A stretch of 64,000 nt of DNA from Gammaproteobacteria bacterium (lineage in GTDB: Bacteria; Pseudomonadota; Gammaproteobacteria; UBA4575), in the NCBI GenBank assembly GCA_011523795.1, contig WTFY01000010.1, positions 219,692-283,691 of the forward strand, given 5' to 3'. A model generated the notes under the pieces. It had not been told where the DNA came from and ran no database searches. It saw only the letters and a list, made by a program, of their open reading frames with translations. Each line of letters begins with the position of its first letter. Position 1 is the stretch's first letter. Of the stretch, positions 41,997 to 51,320 are shown one piece after another. Both the position numbers and the translations under genes were made by a program.

Positions 41997-43454
41997 TCAG
42001 CGGTCGATCCCGCCGATGCAGACGTACTTGATCTCGAGGAATTCCTCGATGCCGTAGCGGGAGCCTTCGCGCCCGAAGCCGGATGCCTTGATGCCCCCGA
42101 ACGGGGCGACCTCGGTGGAGATGAGCCCGGTATTGATGCCGACGATGCCGTATTCCAGGCGCTCCGCGACCCTCCAGGCCCGCATGAGATCGCGGGTATA
42201 GAAGTAGGCGGCCAGGCCGGCTTCGGTGTCGTTGGCCAGCCTCATCGCGTCCTCGTCGGTTTCGAAGCGGTACACCGGTGCCAGCGGCCCGAAGGTCTCC
42301 TCGCGGCTGACGGCCATGGCGGGGGTCACGCCTTCCAGCACCGTGGGGGCGAAGAAGTTGCCCGGGCGCGCCTCCCGCTGCCCGCCGGTGAGCACGCGCG
42401 CCCCGCGGGACACGGCATCCCGCAAGTGACCCTCCACCTTCTCGATGGCCCGGGAATCGATCAGCGGCCCGATGTCCGTGCCTTCGTCCAGGCCGTCGCC
42501 GAGGGTCAGCCGGCTCACCGCCCGGGCAAGTTTCCCGGTGAACGCATCATGCACGGCGTCCTGCACGAGAATCCGGTTGGCACATACGCAGGTCTGCCCG
42601 CTGTTGCGGAACTTTGCCTGCACGGCCCCTGCCACGGCGGCATCGATGTCGGCATCCTCGAAGACGATGAACGGCGCGTTGCCGCCGAGCTCGATCAGCA
42701 TCTTCTTCACGGTGCCGGCGCACTGGCGCATCAGGTGCTTGCCGGTGGGCCCCGATCCAGTAAAGCTCAGCATGCGCACCACCGGGCTCGCGGTCAGCTC
42801 GCCGCCGATCGCCTGCGCGTCCCCGGTGACGAGGTTGATCACCCCCCCGGGGATCCCGGCGCTTTCAGCGAGCCGGGCCAGGGCCAGCGCCGAAAAAGGA
42901 GTCTGGGAGGACGGCTTGGCGACCACGGTGCAACCGGCTGCAAGGGCCGGGGCCAGCTTGCGCGCCACCATGGCCAGTGGAAAATTCCAGGGCGTGATCG
43001 CGGCCACGACACCGACCGGCTCCTTCAGCACCATGATGCGCTTGTCCGGCAGATGGCCGGGGATGGTGTCACCGTAGATGCGCTTGGCCTCCTCTGAAAA
43101 CCACTCGACGTGGGAGGCCGCGTAGGTGACTTCGGCCCGTGACTCAGCAAGCGGCTTGCCCTGCTCGGCCGTCAGGAGCCGGGCCAGGTCCTCCCCGTGT
43201 TCGAGGATCCGGTCAGACCAGTCGCGCACGTGTCCCGCGCGCTGCTTGCCGGTCAGCGCACGCCAGGGCGCGAGAGCCCGGGCCGCGGCCTCGATGGCAC
43301 GGCGGGTTTCTGCAGCGCCCATCCTGGGCACCGTGCCGAGGCGGGAGCCATCGGCCGGGTTGTCGACTTCGAGCCGGGTGCCGTCGTCGGCATCCACCCA
43401 GGTCCCGTCGAGGTAGCACTGTTCACGAAACAAAGAAGGGTCATTGAGATGCAT
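41997..43454 (-). CDS. gabD: NAD(P)-dependent succinate-semialdehyde dehydrogenase
   Basis: 485 residues, the usual GabD length. It has TPWNFPLAMVARKLAPALAA GCTVVAKPSS, the Rossmann turn FTGSGPTGKHLM, the general base Glu in IELGGNAPFIVF, and the nucleophile in NSGQTCVCANR, where a second Cys two residues later (CVC) is the redox pair known from GabD. The late FGGIKASGFGREGSRYGIEE FLEIKYVC is the subfamily ending. It oxidises succinate semialdehyde to succinate, the last step of GABA breakdown. No gabT is nearby. Confidence 0.93.
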   Translation of the reverse strand: MHLNDPSLFREQCYLDGTWVDADDGTRLEVDNPADGSRLGTVPRMGAAETRRAIEAAARALAPWRALTGKQRAGHVRDWSDRILEHGEDLARLLTAEQGKPLAESRAEVTYAASHVEWFSEEAKRIYGDTIPGHLPDKRIMVLKEPVGVVAAITPWNFPLAMVARKLAPALAAGCTVVAKPSSQTPFSALALARLAESAGIPGGVINLVTGDAQAIGGELTASPVVRMLSFTGSGPTGKHLMRQCAGTVKKMLIELGGNAPFIVFEDADIDAAVAGAVQAKFRNSGQTCVCANRILVQDAVHDAFTGKLARAVSRLTLGDGLDEGTDIGPLIDSRAIEKVEGHLRDAVSRGARVLTGGQREARPGNFFAPTVLEGVTPAMAVSREETFGPLAPVYRFETDEDAMRLANDTEAGLAAYFYTRDLMRAWRVAERLEYGIVGINTGLISTEVAPFGGIKASGFGREGSRYGIEEFLEIKYVCIGGIDR

Positions 43455-43573
43455 GGGGCGTCCCGTGTTGGTTCCGGGCAGGAGTCCGGGTAGTTCCGTC
43501 GGGTATGATTATAAGGGCTGGCAAGGCGTGCGTGAACCCGCACAACCGGTATTCGGTCCGGCCGGGCCGCGGC

Positions 43574-43602
43574 TTGCCCGATGCCGGGCGCTGCGCTAGA
43601 AT
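43574..43602 (+). promoter_or_regulatory. Sigma-70-like promoter upstream of trxA-rho
   Basis: TTGCCC (43574-43579) and TAGAAT (43597-43602) are 17 bp apart. The leader before the trxA GTG would be about 180 nt long. Confidence 0.5.
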
Positions 43603-43790
43603 CGGGGGCCTGAAAGATTCATTTGCTCCAGGCGGCTTCGCATGAAGCGTGGCAGGGGACGCTTGTAATCCTGCAGGGAATGCATAAGAATAAGGGTACA
43701 GGGAATGCTGTAAAGCCTCGAGAATGCCATTTCCGGCATGTTATTTCGCAAGCAACCATAGATTGATTTCATACAGGGAGAAAGGTTCGG

Positions 43791-44117
43791 GTGAGTGAAG
43801 CGGTCTGTCACGTAACGGACAGCAGTTTTGAGGAGGAAGTGTTACGTTGTGAGCAGCCGGTGCTCGTGGATTACTGGGCACAATGGTGTGGCCCGTGCAA
43901 GGTGGTCTCGCCGATTCTCGACGAGATCGCGGTCGAGTACCAGGGGCGGCTGAAAGTCGCCAAGCTCAACGTGGACGACAACCCCGGCACACCGCCCAGA
44001 TACGGGGTGCGCGGCATACCCACATTGATGATTTTCAAGAACGGAAATGCAGAAGCGACCAAGGTGGGGGCATTGTCGAAGTCCCAGCTGACTGCATTCA
44101 TAGATCAAAGCATCTAG
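43791..44117 (+). CDS. trxA: Thioredoxin
   Basis: 108 residues from a GTG at 43791 (GGGAGAAAGGTTCGG upstream). The active site is WCGPCK (Cys33, Cys36), with the cis-Pro loop [11 protein letters not shown]. It reduces disulfides in the cytoplasm, fed by thioredoxin reductase. The order trxA-rho is kept in many Gammaproteobacteria, and about 200 bp separate the two here. [12 protein letters not shown] replaces the usual NP.TA.KYG.RG, a small change near the substrate face. Confidence 0.95.
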   Translation: MSEAVCHVTDSSFEEEVLRCEQPVLVDYWAQWCGPCKVVSPILDEIAVEYQGRLKVAKLNVDDNPGTPPRYGVRGIPTLMIFKNGNAEATKVGALSKSQLTAFIDQSI

Positions 44118-44317
44118 GTGCCTGCCGGGCAGGGACCTGCAACGAAACACCTGACAACAGTTTTAGACAGTACATAGCGCATTCAGGCCCGTTGCACCGG
44201 GGACCCTGAAACCACGGAACACCGAGCGAGGGTGTGAAGGATGCCTGCTGCACCGGGCCGTGCAGGGCGCTACGCGAATCCATTGCAATATTTCATTCAA
44301 CCACTGCGGATAACGAT

Positions 44318-45574
44318 ATGAACTTGACGGAGTTAAAAAAGAGGCCAGCCTCGACGCTGGTCGAGACGGCGGCCGACATGGGGGTGGAGAACCTCTCCCG
44401 GTCGCGCAAGCAGGACATCATCTTCTCGATTCTGAAGGCGCATGCGAAGAACGGGGAGGACATCTTCGGGGACGGCGTGCTGGAAATCCTGCAGGACGGG
44501 TTCGGCTTCCTGCGCTCCTCGGACAGTTCCTACCTCGCGGGGCTGGACGACATCTATGTCTCGCCCAGCCAGATCCGCCGCTTCGGCCTGCGCACCGGCG
44601 ACACGGTGTCGGGCAAGATCCGGCCTCCAAAGGACGGGGAGCGGTACTTCGCCATGCTCAAGGTCGACGAGATCAATTTCGATACGCCCGAGAATGCCAA
44701 GCGAAAGATCCTGTTCGAAAACCTGACCCCCCTGCACCCGGACGAGCGCCTGAAGCTGTCCCGGGGCAACGGGAGCACCGAGGACATCACCGCGCGCATC
44801 ATCGACATCTGTGCGCCGATCGGCAAGGGACAGCGGGGCCTGATCGTCTCGCCGCCCAAGGCGGGCAAGACCCTGATGCTGCAGAACATCGCCCAGAGCA
44901 TCACCTCCAACCACCCGGAATGCTACCTGATCGTGCTGCTGATCGACGAGCGGCCCGAGGAAGTGACGGAGATGGAGCGCATGGTCCAGGGCGAGGTCGT
45001 CTCCAGCACTTTTGACGAACCCGCCAGCCGCCACGTGCAGGTGGCCGAGATGGTGATCGAAAAGGCCAAGCGCCTGGTCGAGCACCGGCGCGACGTGGTG
45101 ATCCTGCTCGATTCCATCACGCGCCTGGCGCGGGCCTACAACACCGTCGCCCCCGCGTCCGGCAAGGTGCTCACCGGGGGAGTCGATGCGAATGCGCTGC
45201 AGCGCCCGAAACGCTTCTTCGGTGCGGCGCGCAACATCGAGGAGGGCGGCAGCCTGACGATCATCGCCACGGCACTGGTCGAGACAGGCTCGAAGATGGA
45301 CGAGGTGATCTACGAGGAGTTCAAGGGCACCGGCAACATGGAAATCCACATGGACCGCCGCATCGCGGAGAAGCGCGTGTTCCCGGCCATCAACATCAAC
45401 CGTTCCGGCACGCGCCGCGAGGAGCTGATCACCGATCCGGACGAACTGCAGAAGATCTGGGTGCTGCGCAAGTTCCTGCATCCGATGGACGAGATCGAGG
45501 CCATGGATTTCATGCTGGGCCGCATGCAGAGCACGAAAACCAACGAGGAATTTTTCGACGCGATGAAGCGCTGA
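44318..45574 (+). CDS. rho: Transcription termination factor Rho
   Basis: 418 residues from the ATG at 44318 ([22 protein letters not shown]). The RNA-binding cold-shock-like domain has [43 protein letters not shown]. Walker A is [11 protein letters not shown], Walker B is [17 protein letters not shown], and the Q/R-loop region is [25 protein letters not shown]. It is a hexameric RNA helicase that ends transcription on untranslated RNA. The 200-bp leader after trxA probably serves autogenous control, as in E. coli. Confidence 0.97.
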   Translation: MNLTELKKRPASTLVETAADMGVENLSRSRKQDIIFSILKAHAKNGEDIFGDGVLEILQDGFGFLRSSDSSYLAGLDDIYVSPSQIRRFGLRTGDTVSGKIRPPKDGERYFAMLKVDEINFDTPENAKRKILFENLTPLHPDERLKLSRGNGSTEDITARIIDICAPIGKGQRGLIVSPPKAGKTLMLQNIAQSITSNHPECYLIVLLIDERPEEVTEMERMVQGEVVSSTFDEPASRHVQVAEMVIEKAKRLVEHRRDVVILLDSITRLARAYNTVAPASGKVLTGGVDANALQRPKRFFGAARNIEEGGSLTIIATALVETGSKMDEVIYEEFKGTGNMEIHMDRRIAEKRVFPAININRSGTRREELITDPDELQKIWVLRKFLHPMDEIEAMDFMLGRMQSTKTNEEFFDAMKR

Positions 45575-45583
45575 GGCCGCCGC

Positions 45584-45991
45584 TCAGTGCCGGGCCTTCA
45601 GCCGGTCCTGCGGCACGAAGCTCAACTTTTCCTCCTTGCGGTATTCCCGGTCAAAGACCAGTTCGATCGCCACGTTTCCTTCCTTCTCCAGCGCCCTGAC
45701 CTGCTTCAGCTCGGGCAGTGCCATGGCCAGGTAGGCACAGCTTGCCGCCGCCGCCACGTCCTTGCCCTCCAGCAGTGCGGCGACGAGGTTGGCCGCCATG
45801 TACTCCACCCGCTGCTGCCGTTCCGGCCGGGTCACGAAGCGCTCGCCCAGCAGGATGCCCTGGTCCAGCTTTTCCTCCATGCGCTGCAGGGATTCGCGCT
45901 GCCTGTCCGACAGCGCCTGGCCCCGGTCGTATTCGAGCATGGGCGTCCCGTTGAGCAGGATGACCAGCACGCCCGGTGTCTTTTCGCTCAT
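45584..45991 (-). CDS. Conserved protein of unknown function, in operon with the patatin gene
   Basis: 135 residues, soluble (VLVILLNGTPMLEYDRGQAL SDRQRESLQRMEEKLDQGI at the start, VEYMAANLVAALLEGKDVAA A in the middle). I do not recognise a domain. Its start is separated from the patatin stop by one base (TGAAATG), so the two are translated together. It points at rho, and the two genes end 9 bp apart. The N-terminal part is rich in charged helices. Confidence 0.7.
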   Translation of the reverse strand: MSEKTPGVLVILLNGTPMLEYDRGQALSDRQRESLQRMEEKLDQGILLGERFVTRPERQQRVEYMAANLVAALLEGKDVAAAASCAYLAMALPELKQVRALEKEGNVAIELVFDREYRKEEKLSFVPQDRLKARH

Positions 45992-45992
45992 T

Positions 45993-47180
45993 TCACTTCA
46001 TGGCCTGGATCTTGCGCCCGGCCCCGCCCGATTTCCCGGAGTTCAGGAATTCCGAGATCAGCTCCGCGTGGGTGCGCGCGTCGCGCTCGCCCAGGTCGAT
46101 CAGGTAGCGCAGGTAGTCGGGCTGGAACATCAGCAGGGACAGCGAGTCCGGGCTTTTCGTGTCGCGGGTGCCGAGCCCCCGCATCAGGTAGCGGAAGGGC
46201 TGGGGCAGGGTGATCTCGTAGTCGCCGGCCAGCTTTCCGAGGTCCTCGCTGGGACGCAGGACCAGCACCCGGGTTTGCCTGAAGTGCGTGCGCGTGGCCG
46301 CGCTGATTTCGTCGTAGACCTCGTTGATGCGGTTCATGTTGGCGGCATCGTAGTCGAGCAGGTCCAGGAACACCGAGTCCAGCAGGATGCCCACGATCTG
46401 TGCCACCGGCACGTAGCCGGAGATGACGGATTCCTCGTGCCTCGGCTGTCCGTCCTGGAACCGGGTGGAGATCGCGATGATGCGCCCGGCCCCGAGGTGC
46501 ATGGCCGGCGACAGCGGGGCGATGGAGCGGATGCCGCCGTCCCCGTGCCAGCCGCCGTCGATCCTCACGGCGGGAAAGATCAGCGGCAGGGCGGTGGAGG
46601 CCATGACGTGCTCGATGGTGATCTGTGCGTTTTCGCTGCGCCTTCTTGCGCGCAGCCAGTGCTCGGCGACATCGCCCTGGAGCCAGGTCACCGAGATCCC
46701 GGTGCCGTAGTTGGTGCCGGTGACGGCCAGCACGCGCAGGCGTCCCCGTTCGAGGTTTTCCCGGATGCCGTCGATGGGATCGGTGGATTTCGCATGCAGG
46801 CGCCTCTCCAGCATCCTGCGCAGCGGGTCGTTGTCCAGCAGGCTGGGCCGGCGCCCGCCCAGGAGTTTCCCGCCCAGCACCAGGTTCAGGCCCCAGCGTA
46901 CGAAGTTGCCCAGGAAATAGCCGCTGTCGGTACGGAACACCTTGTCGGCGGTGAGGTGCAGCCACAGGTCGGCCAGGCGGTCCACCGCTTCCTCGAATCG
47001 CCCGGGATGGGCCGCCAGGTACACCGCGTTGATGGCCCCGGCCGACACGCCCGTGAGGATCGGGGGCTGGAAATCGTCGAAATGGCGGCAGATGTGGCGC
47101 AGCACCCCGACCTGGTAGGCCGCGCGCGCACCGCCCCCGGTCATCGCCAGGGCGAGGTCAGTGTTGATCGAATCCGGCAT
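45993..47180 (-). CDS. Patatin-like phospholipase
   Basis: 395 residues from the ATG at 47180 (CGGGAGCATT upstream). The oxyanion turn is TGGGARAAYQVG, the nucleophile elbow TGVSAGAINAVY (GxSxG) and the catalytic Asp is in HGDGGIRSIAPLSPA (DGG). The C-terminal half (about 280-395) is specific to a proteobacterial subfamily. It should hydrolyse acyl chains from phospholipids in the cytoplasm or at the inner membrane; there is no signal peptide. The gene is divergent from aceE with a 232-bp shared upstream region. Confidence 0.9.
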   Translation of the reverse strand: MPDSINTDLALAMTGGGARAAYQVGVLRHICRHFDDFQPPILTGVSAGAINAVYLAAHPGRFEEAVDRLADLWLHLTADKVFRTDSGYFLGNFVRWGLNLVLGGKLLGGRRPSLLDNDPLRRMLERRLHAKSTDPIDGIRENLERGRLRVLAVTGTNYGTGISVTWLQGDVAEHWLRARRRSENAQITIEHVMASTALPLIFPAVRIDGGWHGDGGIRSIAPLSPAMHLGAGRIIAISTRFQDGQPRHEESVISGYVPVAQIVGILLDSVFLDLLDYDAANMNRINEVYDEISAATRTHFRQTRVLVLRPSEDLGKLAGDYEITLPQPFRYLMRGLGTRDTKSPDSLSLLMFQPDYLRYLIDLGERDARTHAELISEFLNSGKSGGAGRKIQAMK

Positions 47181-47412
47181 AATGCTCCCGTGTCCGCACG
47201 CGATGCGCGGTCCCTTCCCACGCCTGCCCCGGATCACCCGGTTTCGGGGGGTGTGCATGGCATAAAGTTGGCCGCAGCCTCGCGCCGCGCGTGCAATGCA
47301 GTCTACAATTACACATGCTGTCCAAGTTGCTAGTATAGCCCAATACACATGTTCGACACGTATCTACAGGACCTGGAACCCCCCGCGGCGGGCGGGCCTG
47401 AGGGCCGCATGC

Positions 47413-50058
47413 ATGCCTGATATCGACCCGCAGGAGACGCAGGAATGGCTGGATGCGCTGCAGGCGATCCTGGAGCGTGACGGGCCCGGGCGCGCGCACC
47501 ACATCATCGAGCAGCTGATACACAGCGCGCGCATCGCGGGGGTGAACCTGCCGTTTCGCAACACCACGGCCTACGTCAATACCATCCCGGTGGAGGAAGA
47601 GGACCGCCTGCCGGGCGACACGACGATGGAGCATCGCGTGCGTTCCCTGGAACGCTGGAACGCGCTGGCCATGGTGGTCAAGGCCAACAAGCGGTTCCCG
47701 GAGCTCGGCGGTCACATCTCCACCTACGCCTCGGCAGCGACGCTGATCAGCATCGGCTTCAACCATTTCTTCCGCCCCGCCCGCCCGGGCTTTGCAGGGG
47801 ACCTGGTCTATTTCCAGGGGCATGCCGCCCCGGGTGTCTACGCGCGCGCCTTCCTGGAGGGCCGCCTGGACGAGGAGCAGCTGCTGCACTTCCGGCGGGA
47901 AACGCAGGGCCGGGGCCTGTCGTCCTACCCGCATCCCTGGCTGATGCCCGGCTTCTGGCAGTTTCCGACCGTGTCCATGGGACTGGCCCCGATCATGGGC
48001 ATCTACCAGGCGCGCTTCATGAACTACCTGCATGACCGCGAGATCCTCGACATGGGCGACCGCAAGGTCTGGGTGTTTGCCGGGGACGGGGAGATGGACG
48101 AGCCCGAATCGCTGGGTGCGATTTCGCTCGCGGCACGCGAGGAACTCGACAACCTGATTTTCGTCGTCAACTGCAACCTGCAGCGCCTGGACGGCCCGGT
48201 GCGCGGCAACGGCAAGATCATCCAGGAACTGGAAGGAAATTTCCGGGGTGCGGGCTGGAACGTGATCAAGGTGCTGTGGGGCGGAAACTGGGACCCGCTG
48301 CTGGCCCGGGACCACGACGGCATCCTGCGCAAGCGCATGGAAGAGGCGCTGGACGGGGACTACCAGAACTACCGTGCCAAGGGCGGCGCCTACGTGCGCG
48401 AGCATTTTTTCGGCGCGTACCCGGAACTGCTGAAGATGACCGAGCACATGACCGACGACGACATCTGGCGCCTGAACCGGGGCGGGCACGACCAGCAGAA
48501 GGTCTACGCGGCCTATGCCCGCGCGGTGCGCCACCGGGGCCAGCCGACCGTGATCCTGGCCAAGACCGTCAAGGGTTACGGGCTGGGCAAGAGCGGTGAG
48601 AGCCTGAATATTGCCCACCAGCTGAAGAAGCCGGCACGCGAATCGCTCATTGCCTTTCGCGACCGCTACCGCATCCCGGTGCGCGACGAGGAACTGGAAG
48701 ACGTGCCGTTCTACAAGCCGCCCGACGAAAGCCCCGAAATGCGCTACCTGAAGAAGCTGCGCGAGAAGCTGCAGGGCGAGATGCCCAGCCGCGAAAGCCC
48801 GCGGATAGACCTGCCGATCCCGCCGCTTGAAATCTTCGGCGACCTGCTGGCCGGCAGCAAGGGCCGCGAGTACTCCACCACGATGGCTTTCCTGCGAATC
48901 CTGTTCGCCCTCACGCGGGACCAGGACCTGTCCCGGCACATCGTCCCGATCGTGCCGGACGAGGCGCGCACCTTCGGCATGGAGGGCCTGTTCCGCAGTC
49001 TCGGGATCTATGCGCACCAGGGCCAGCTTTACGATCCGGTCGATTCCGACCAGGTGATGTACTACCGTGAAGACTGTGCCGGGCAGATCCTGGAAGAGGG
49101 CATCACCGAGGCCGGCGCCATGTCCTCCTGGATCGCGGCCGCCACTTCCTACAGCGCCCACGGCATGCCGATGATCCCGTTTTTCATATTCTATTCCATG
49201 TTCGGCTTCCAGCGCATCGGGGACCTGGCCTGGGCGGCCGGCGACAGCCGCTCCCGCGGGTTCCTGGTCGGCGGCACTTCGGGGCGGACCACGCTGGCCG
49301 GGGAGGGTCTGCAGCACCAGGACGGGCACAGCCACGTCCTGGCCTCCACCATCCCCAACTGCCGGGCCTACGACCCGGCATTCGCCTACGAGCTCGCCGT
49401 GGTCGTGCACCATGGCCTGGAAGACATGTACGTGGAGCAGCAGGACTGGTATTACTATATTACGGTGAACAACGAGAACTGTGTGCATCCCGCCATGCCG
49501 GAAGGCTGCCGGCAGGGGATCATCGAGGGCATGTACCGCCTGCAGGAGGCCCCCGGCGGCAAGGCGCAGGTGCGCCTGCTGGGCAGTGGCGCGATCCTGC
49601 GCGAGGTGATCCGGGCCGGTGAGCTGCTGCACGAGGATTTCGGCATACGCGCCGAGATCTGGAGCGTCACCAGTTTCAACCGCCTGCGCAGGCAGGGCAT
49701 GGAGGTTCACCGCTGGAACATGCTGCATCCCGAGCAGCCTGCCCAAACCTCCTACGTCGGACAGTGCCTGCAGGATTCCGGGGTACCGGTGGTGGCCGCA
49801 TCGGACTACATGAAGGTGTATGCCGACCAGATCCGGCCTTACGTGAAATCCCGGTACGTCGTACTCGGCACCGACGGCTTCGGGCGCAGCGACACCCGCG
49901 GGCGCCTGCGCCGGTTCTTCGAGGTCGATGCGGAGCACATCGCCGTGGCCGCCCTGCATGCGCTGGCCGGGGAAGGCGCGCTGGAACACAAACAGGTCAG
50001 TGCCGCGATCGGAAAGTACGCGCTGGACCCTGAAAAGCCGATCCCGGTTCGCTCCTGA
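47413..50058 (+). CDS. aceE: Pyruvate dehydrogenase E1 component, homodimeric
   Basis: 881 residues from the ATG at 47413 (MPDIDPQETQEWLDALQAIL ERDG), close to the 887 of E. coli. The thiamine-diphosphate motif is GDGEMDEPESLGAISLAARE ELDNLIFVVNCN. Other landmarks are GHISTYASAATLISIGFNHF F and the late YVVLGTDGFGRSDTRGRLRR FFEVDAEHI. It decarboxylates pyruvate and passes the acetyl group to lipoyl-E2. It is first in the aceE-aceF-ald operon, with aceF 6 bp downstream. Confidence 0.96.
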   Translation: MPDIDPQETQEWLDALQAILERDGPGRAHHIIEQLIHSARIAGVNLPFRNTTAYVNTIPVEEEDRLPGDTTMEHRVRSLERWNALAMVVKANKRFPELGGHISTYASAATLISIGFNHFFRPARPGFAGDLVYFQGHAAPGVYARAFLEGRLDEEQLLHFRRETQGRGLSSYPHPWLMPGFWQFPTVSMGLAPIMGIYQARFMNYLHDREILDMGDRKVWVFAGDGEMDEPESLGAISLAAREELDNLIFVVNCNLQRLDGPVRGNGKIIQELEGNFRGAGWNVIKVLWGGNWDPLLARDHDGILRKRMEEALDGDYQNYRAKGGAYVREHFFGAYPELLKMTEHMTDDDIWRLNRGGHDQQKVYAAYARAVRHRGQPTVILAKTVKGYGLGKSGESLNIAHQLKKPARESLIAFRDRYRIPVRDEELEDVPFYKPPDESPEMRYLKKLREKLQGEMPSRESPRIDLPIPPLEIFGDLLAGSKGREYSTTMAFLRILFALTRDQDLSRHIVPIVPDEARTFGMEGLFRSLGIYAHQGQLYDPVDSDQVMYYREDCAGQILEEGITEAGAMSSWIAAATSYSAHGMPMIPFFIFYSMFGFQRIGDLAWAAGDSRSRGFLVGGTSGRTTLAGEGLQHQDGHSHVLASTIPNCRAYDPAFAYELAVVVHHGLEDMYVEQQDWYYYITVNNENCVHPAMPEGCRQGIIEGMYRLQEAPGGKAQVRLLGSGAILREVIRAGELLHEDFGIRAEIWSVTSFNRLRRQGMEVHRWNMLHPEQPAQTSYVGQCLQDSGVPVVAASDYMKVYADQIRPYVKSRYVVLGTDGFGRSDTRGRLRRFFEVDAEHIAVAALHALAGEGALEHKQVSAAIGKYALDPEKPIPVRS

Positions 50059-50064
50059 CACGCG

Positions 50065-51315
50065 ATGGCCAGGCTTGAGGAAATCCGGGTAGCGGACATC
50101 GAGGAAGGAGACCCGGTGGAAGTGGTCGAGGTGCTGGTGCGCGAAGGCGATGCGGTTGCCAGGGACCAGCCGCTGCTGAGCCTGGAGACGGAAAAGGCAC
50201 TGGTTGAATACCCGTCCCCGTATGCCGGGCTGGTGAAGAGTCTGCACGTGCAGCCCGCCGACCAGGTCGTGCTGGGGGACCTGCTGGCCGTCCTGGAAGT
50301 GGAGGACGCCGCCCGGGCGGATGAGCCGGACAGGGAAGCGGTGCCTGCGCCCGCCGAGCCCGCGGCATCCGAGCCCGCGGCATCCGAGCCCGCTTCGCCG
50401 CCGCAACCGCAACCGTCCGGCCCGGCAGGGCCCGCTCGCCCGGGCCGTGCGTACGCCAGCCCGGGCATCCACCGTTATGCGGATGAACTCGGAGTGGAAC
50501 TCGGGGACGTGCAGGGCTCCGGGCGCAACGCACGCATCCTGAAACAGGATGTCCAGCAGCATGTGCGGACCCGCATGCGACAGCCTACGGGACAGGAAGA
50601 AACGGGCCCGCTGCCGGACTTCACGGAATTCGGGGAAACCGAAATCCGGCCGCAGACGGGCATACAAAGGCACACGGCACGCAACCTGACGGCTGCCTGG
50701 CGGTCCATCCCGCACGTGACCCATTTCGAGCAGGCCGACGTGACCGGCCTCGAGCGGTGCCGCAGGCAGCTGGCCGGGGAGGCCCAGGCGCAGGGCGTAC
50801 GCCTCACCCCGCTGCCTTTCGTGATCAAGGCGCTGGCCGCCACGCTTGGAGAGTTTCCGCAGTTCAACGCCTCCCTGGACGCGGGGGCCGGGCAGCTGGT
50901 CCTGAAAAAGTATTTCCACATCGGGGTCGCGGTGGATACCCCGCACGGCCTGCTGGTCCCCGTGCTGCGCGATGTGGACCGCAAGCCGCTGGTCGAGGTC
51001 GCACGCGAACTGGAGGCGCTTGCCGCACAGGCCCGGTCGCGCAAGCTCAAGGCCGGGCAGATGACGGGTGCCAGCATGACCGTTTCCAGTCTCGGCAAGC
51101 TGGGCGGTGAGGCCTTCACGCCGATCATCAACCCGCCGGAAGTCGCCATACTGGGCCTGTCAAGGATGCTCGAGCCGGACACGTCCGAAAAACGGAAGTG
51201 GTTGCCACTGTCCCTTTCCTATGATCATCGCGTGATCAACGGGGCCGAGGCCGCACGGTTCTGTTCGCACCTGAAGGCGGTGCTGGAAGACATCTGGAAG
51301 CTGGTCCTGGACTGA
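50065..51315 (+). CDS. aceF: Pyruvate dehydrogenase E2 (dihydrolipoamide acetyltransferase), one lipoyl domain
   Basis: 416 residues. There is a single lipoyl domain with the modified Lys44 in SLETEKALVEYPS, where E. coli has three. An Ala/Pro/Glu linker with short repeats (PAASEPAASEPAS) follows. The E1/E3-binding domain is RAYASPGIHRYADELGVELG DVQGSGRNARILKQDVQQHV. The catalytic domain ends in SYDHRVINGAEAARF with the active His and the NG pair. It moves the acetyl group to CoA. No E3 (lpd) gene follows; ald starts 5 bp later instead. Confidence 0.95.
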   Translation: MARLEEIRVADIEEGDPVEVVEVLVREGDAVARDQPLLSLETEKALVEYPSPYAGLVKSLHVQPADQVVLGDLLAVLEVEDAARADEPDREAVPAPAEPAASEPAASEPASPPQPQPSGPAGPARPGRAYASPGIHRYADELGVELGDVQGSGRNARILKQDVQQHVRTRMRQPTGQEETGPLPDFTEFGETEIRPQTGIQRHTARNLTAAWRSIPHVTHFEQADVTGLERCRRQLAGEAQAQGVRLTPLPFVIKALAATLGEFPQFNASLDAGAGQLVLKKYFHIGVAVDTPHGLLVPVLRDVDRKPLVEVARELEALAAQARSRKLKAGQMTGASMTVSSLGKLGGEAFTPIINPPEVAILGLSRMLEPDTSEKRKWLPLSLSYDHRVINGAEAARFCSHLKAVLEDIWKLVLD

Positions 51316-51320
51316 GGCGC

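Noticed and set aside
47158..50946. 1262-codon open frame antisense to aceE and aceF
   Set aside because: It crosses two well recognised genes on the other strand and shows no domain. It is a codon-bias shadow.
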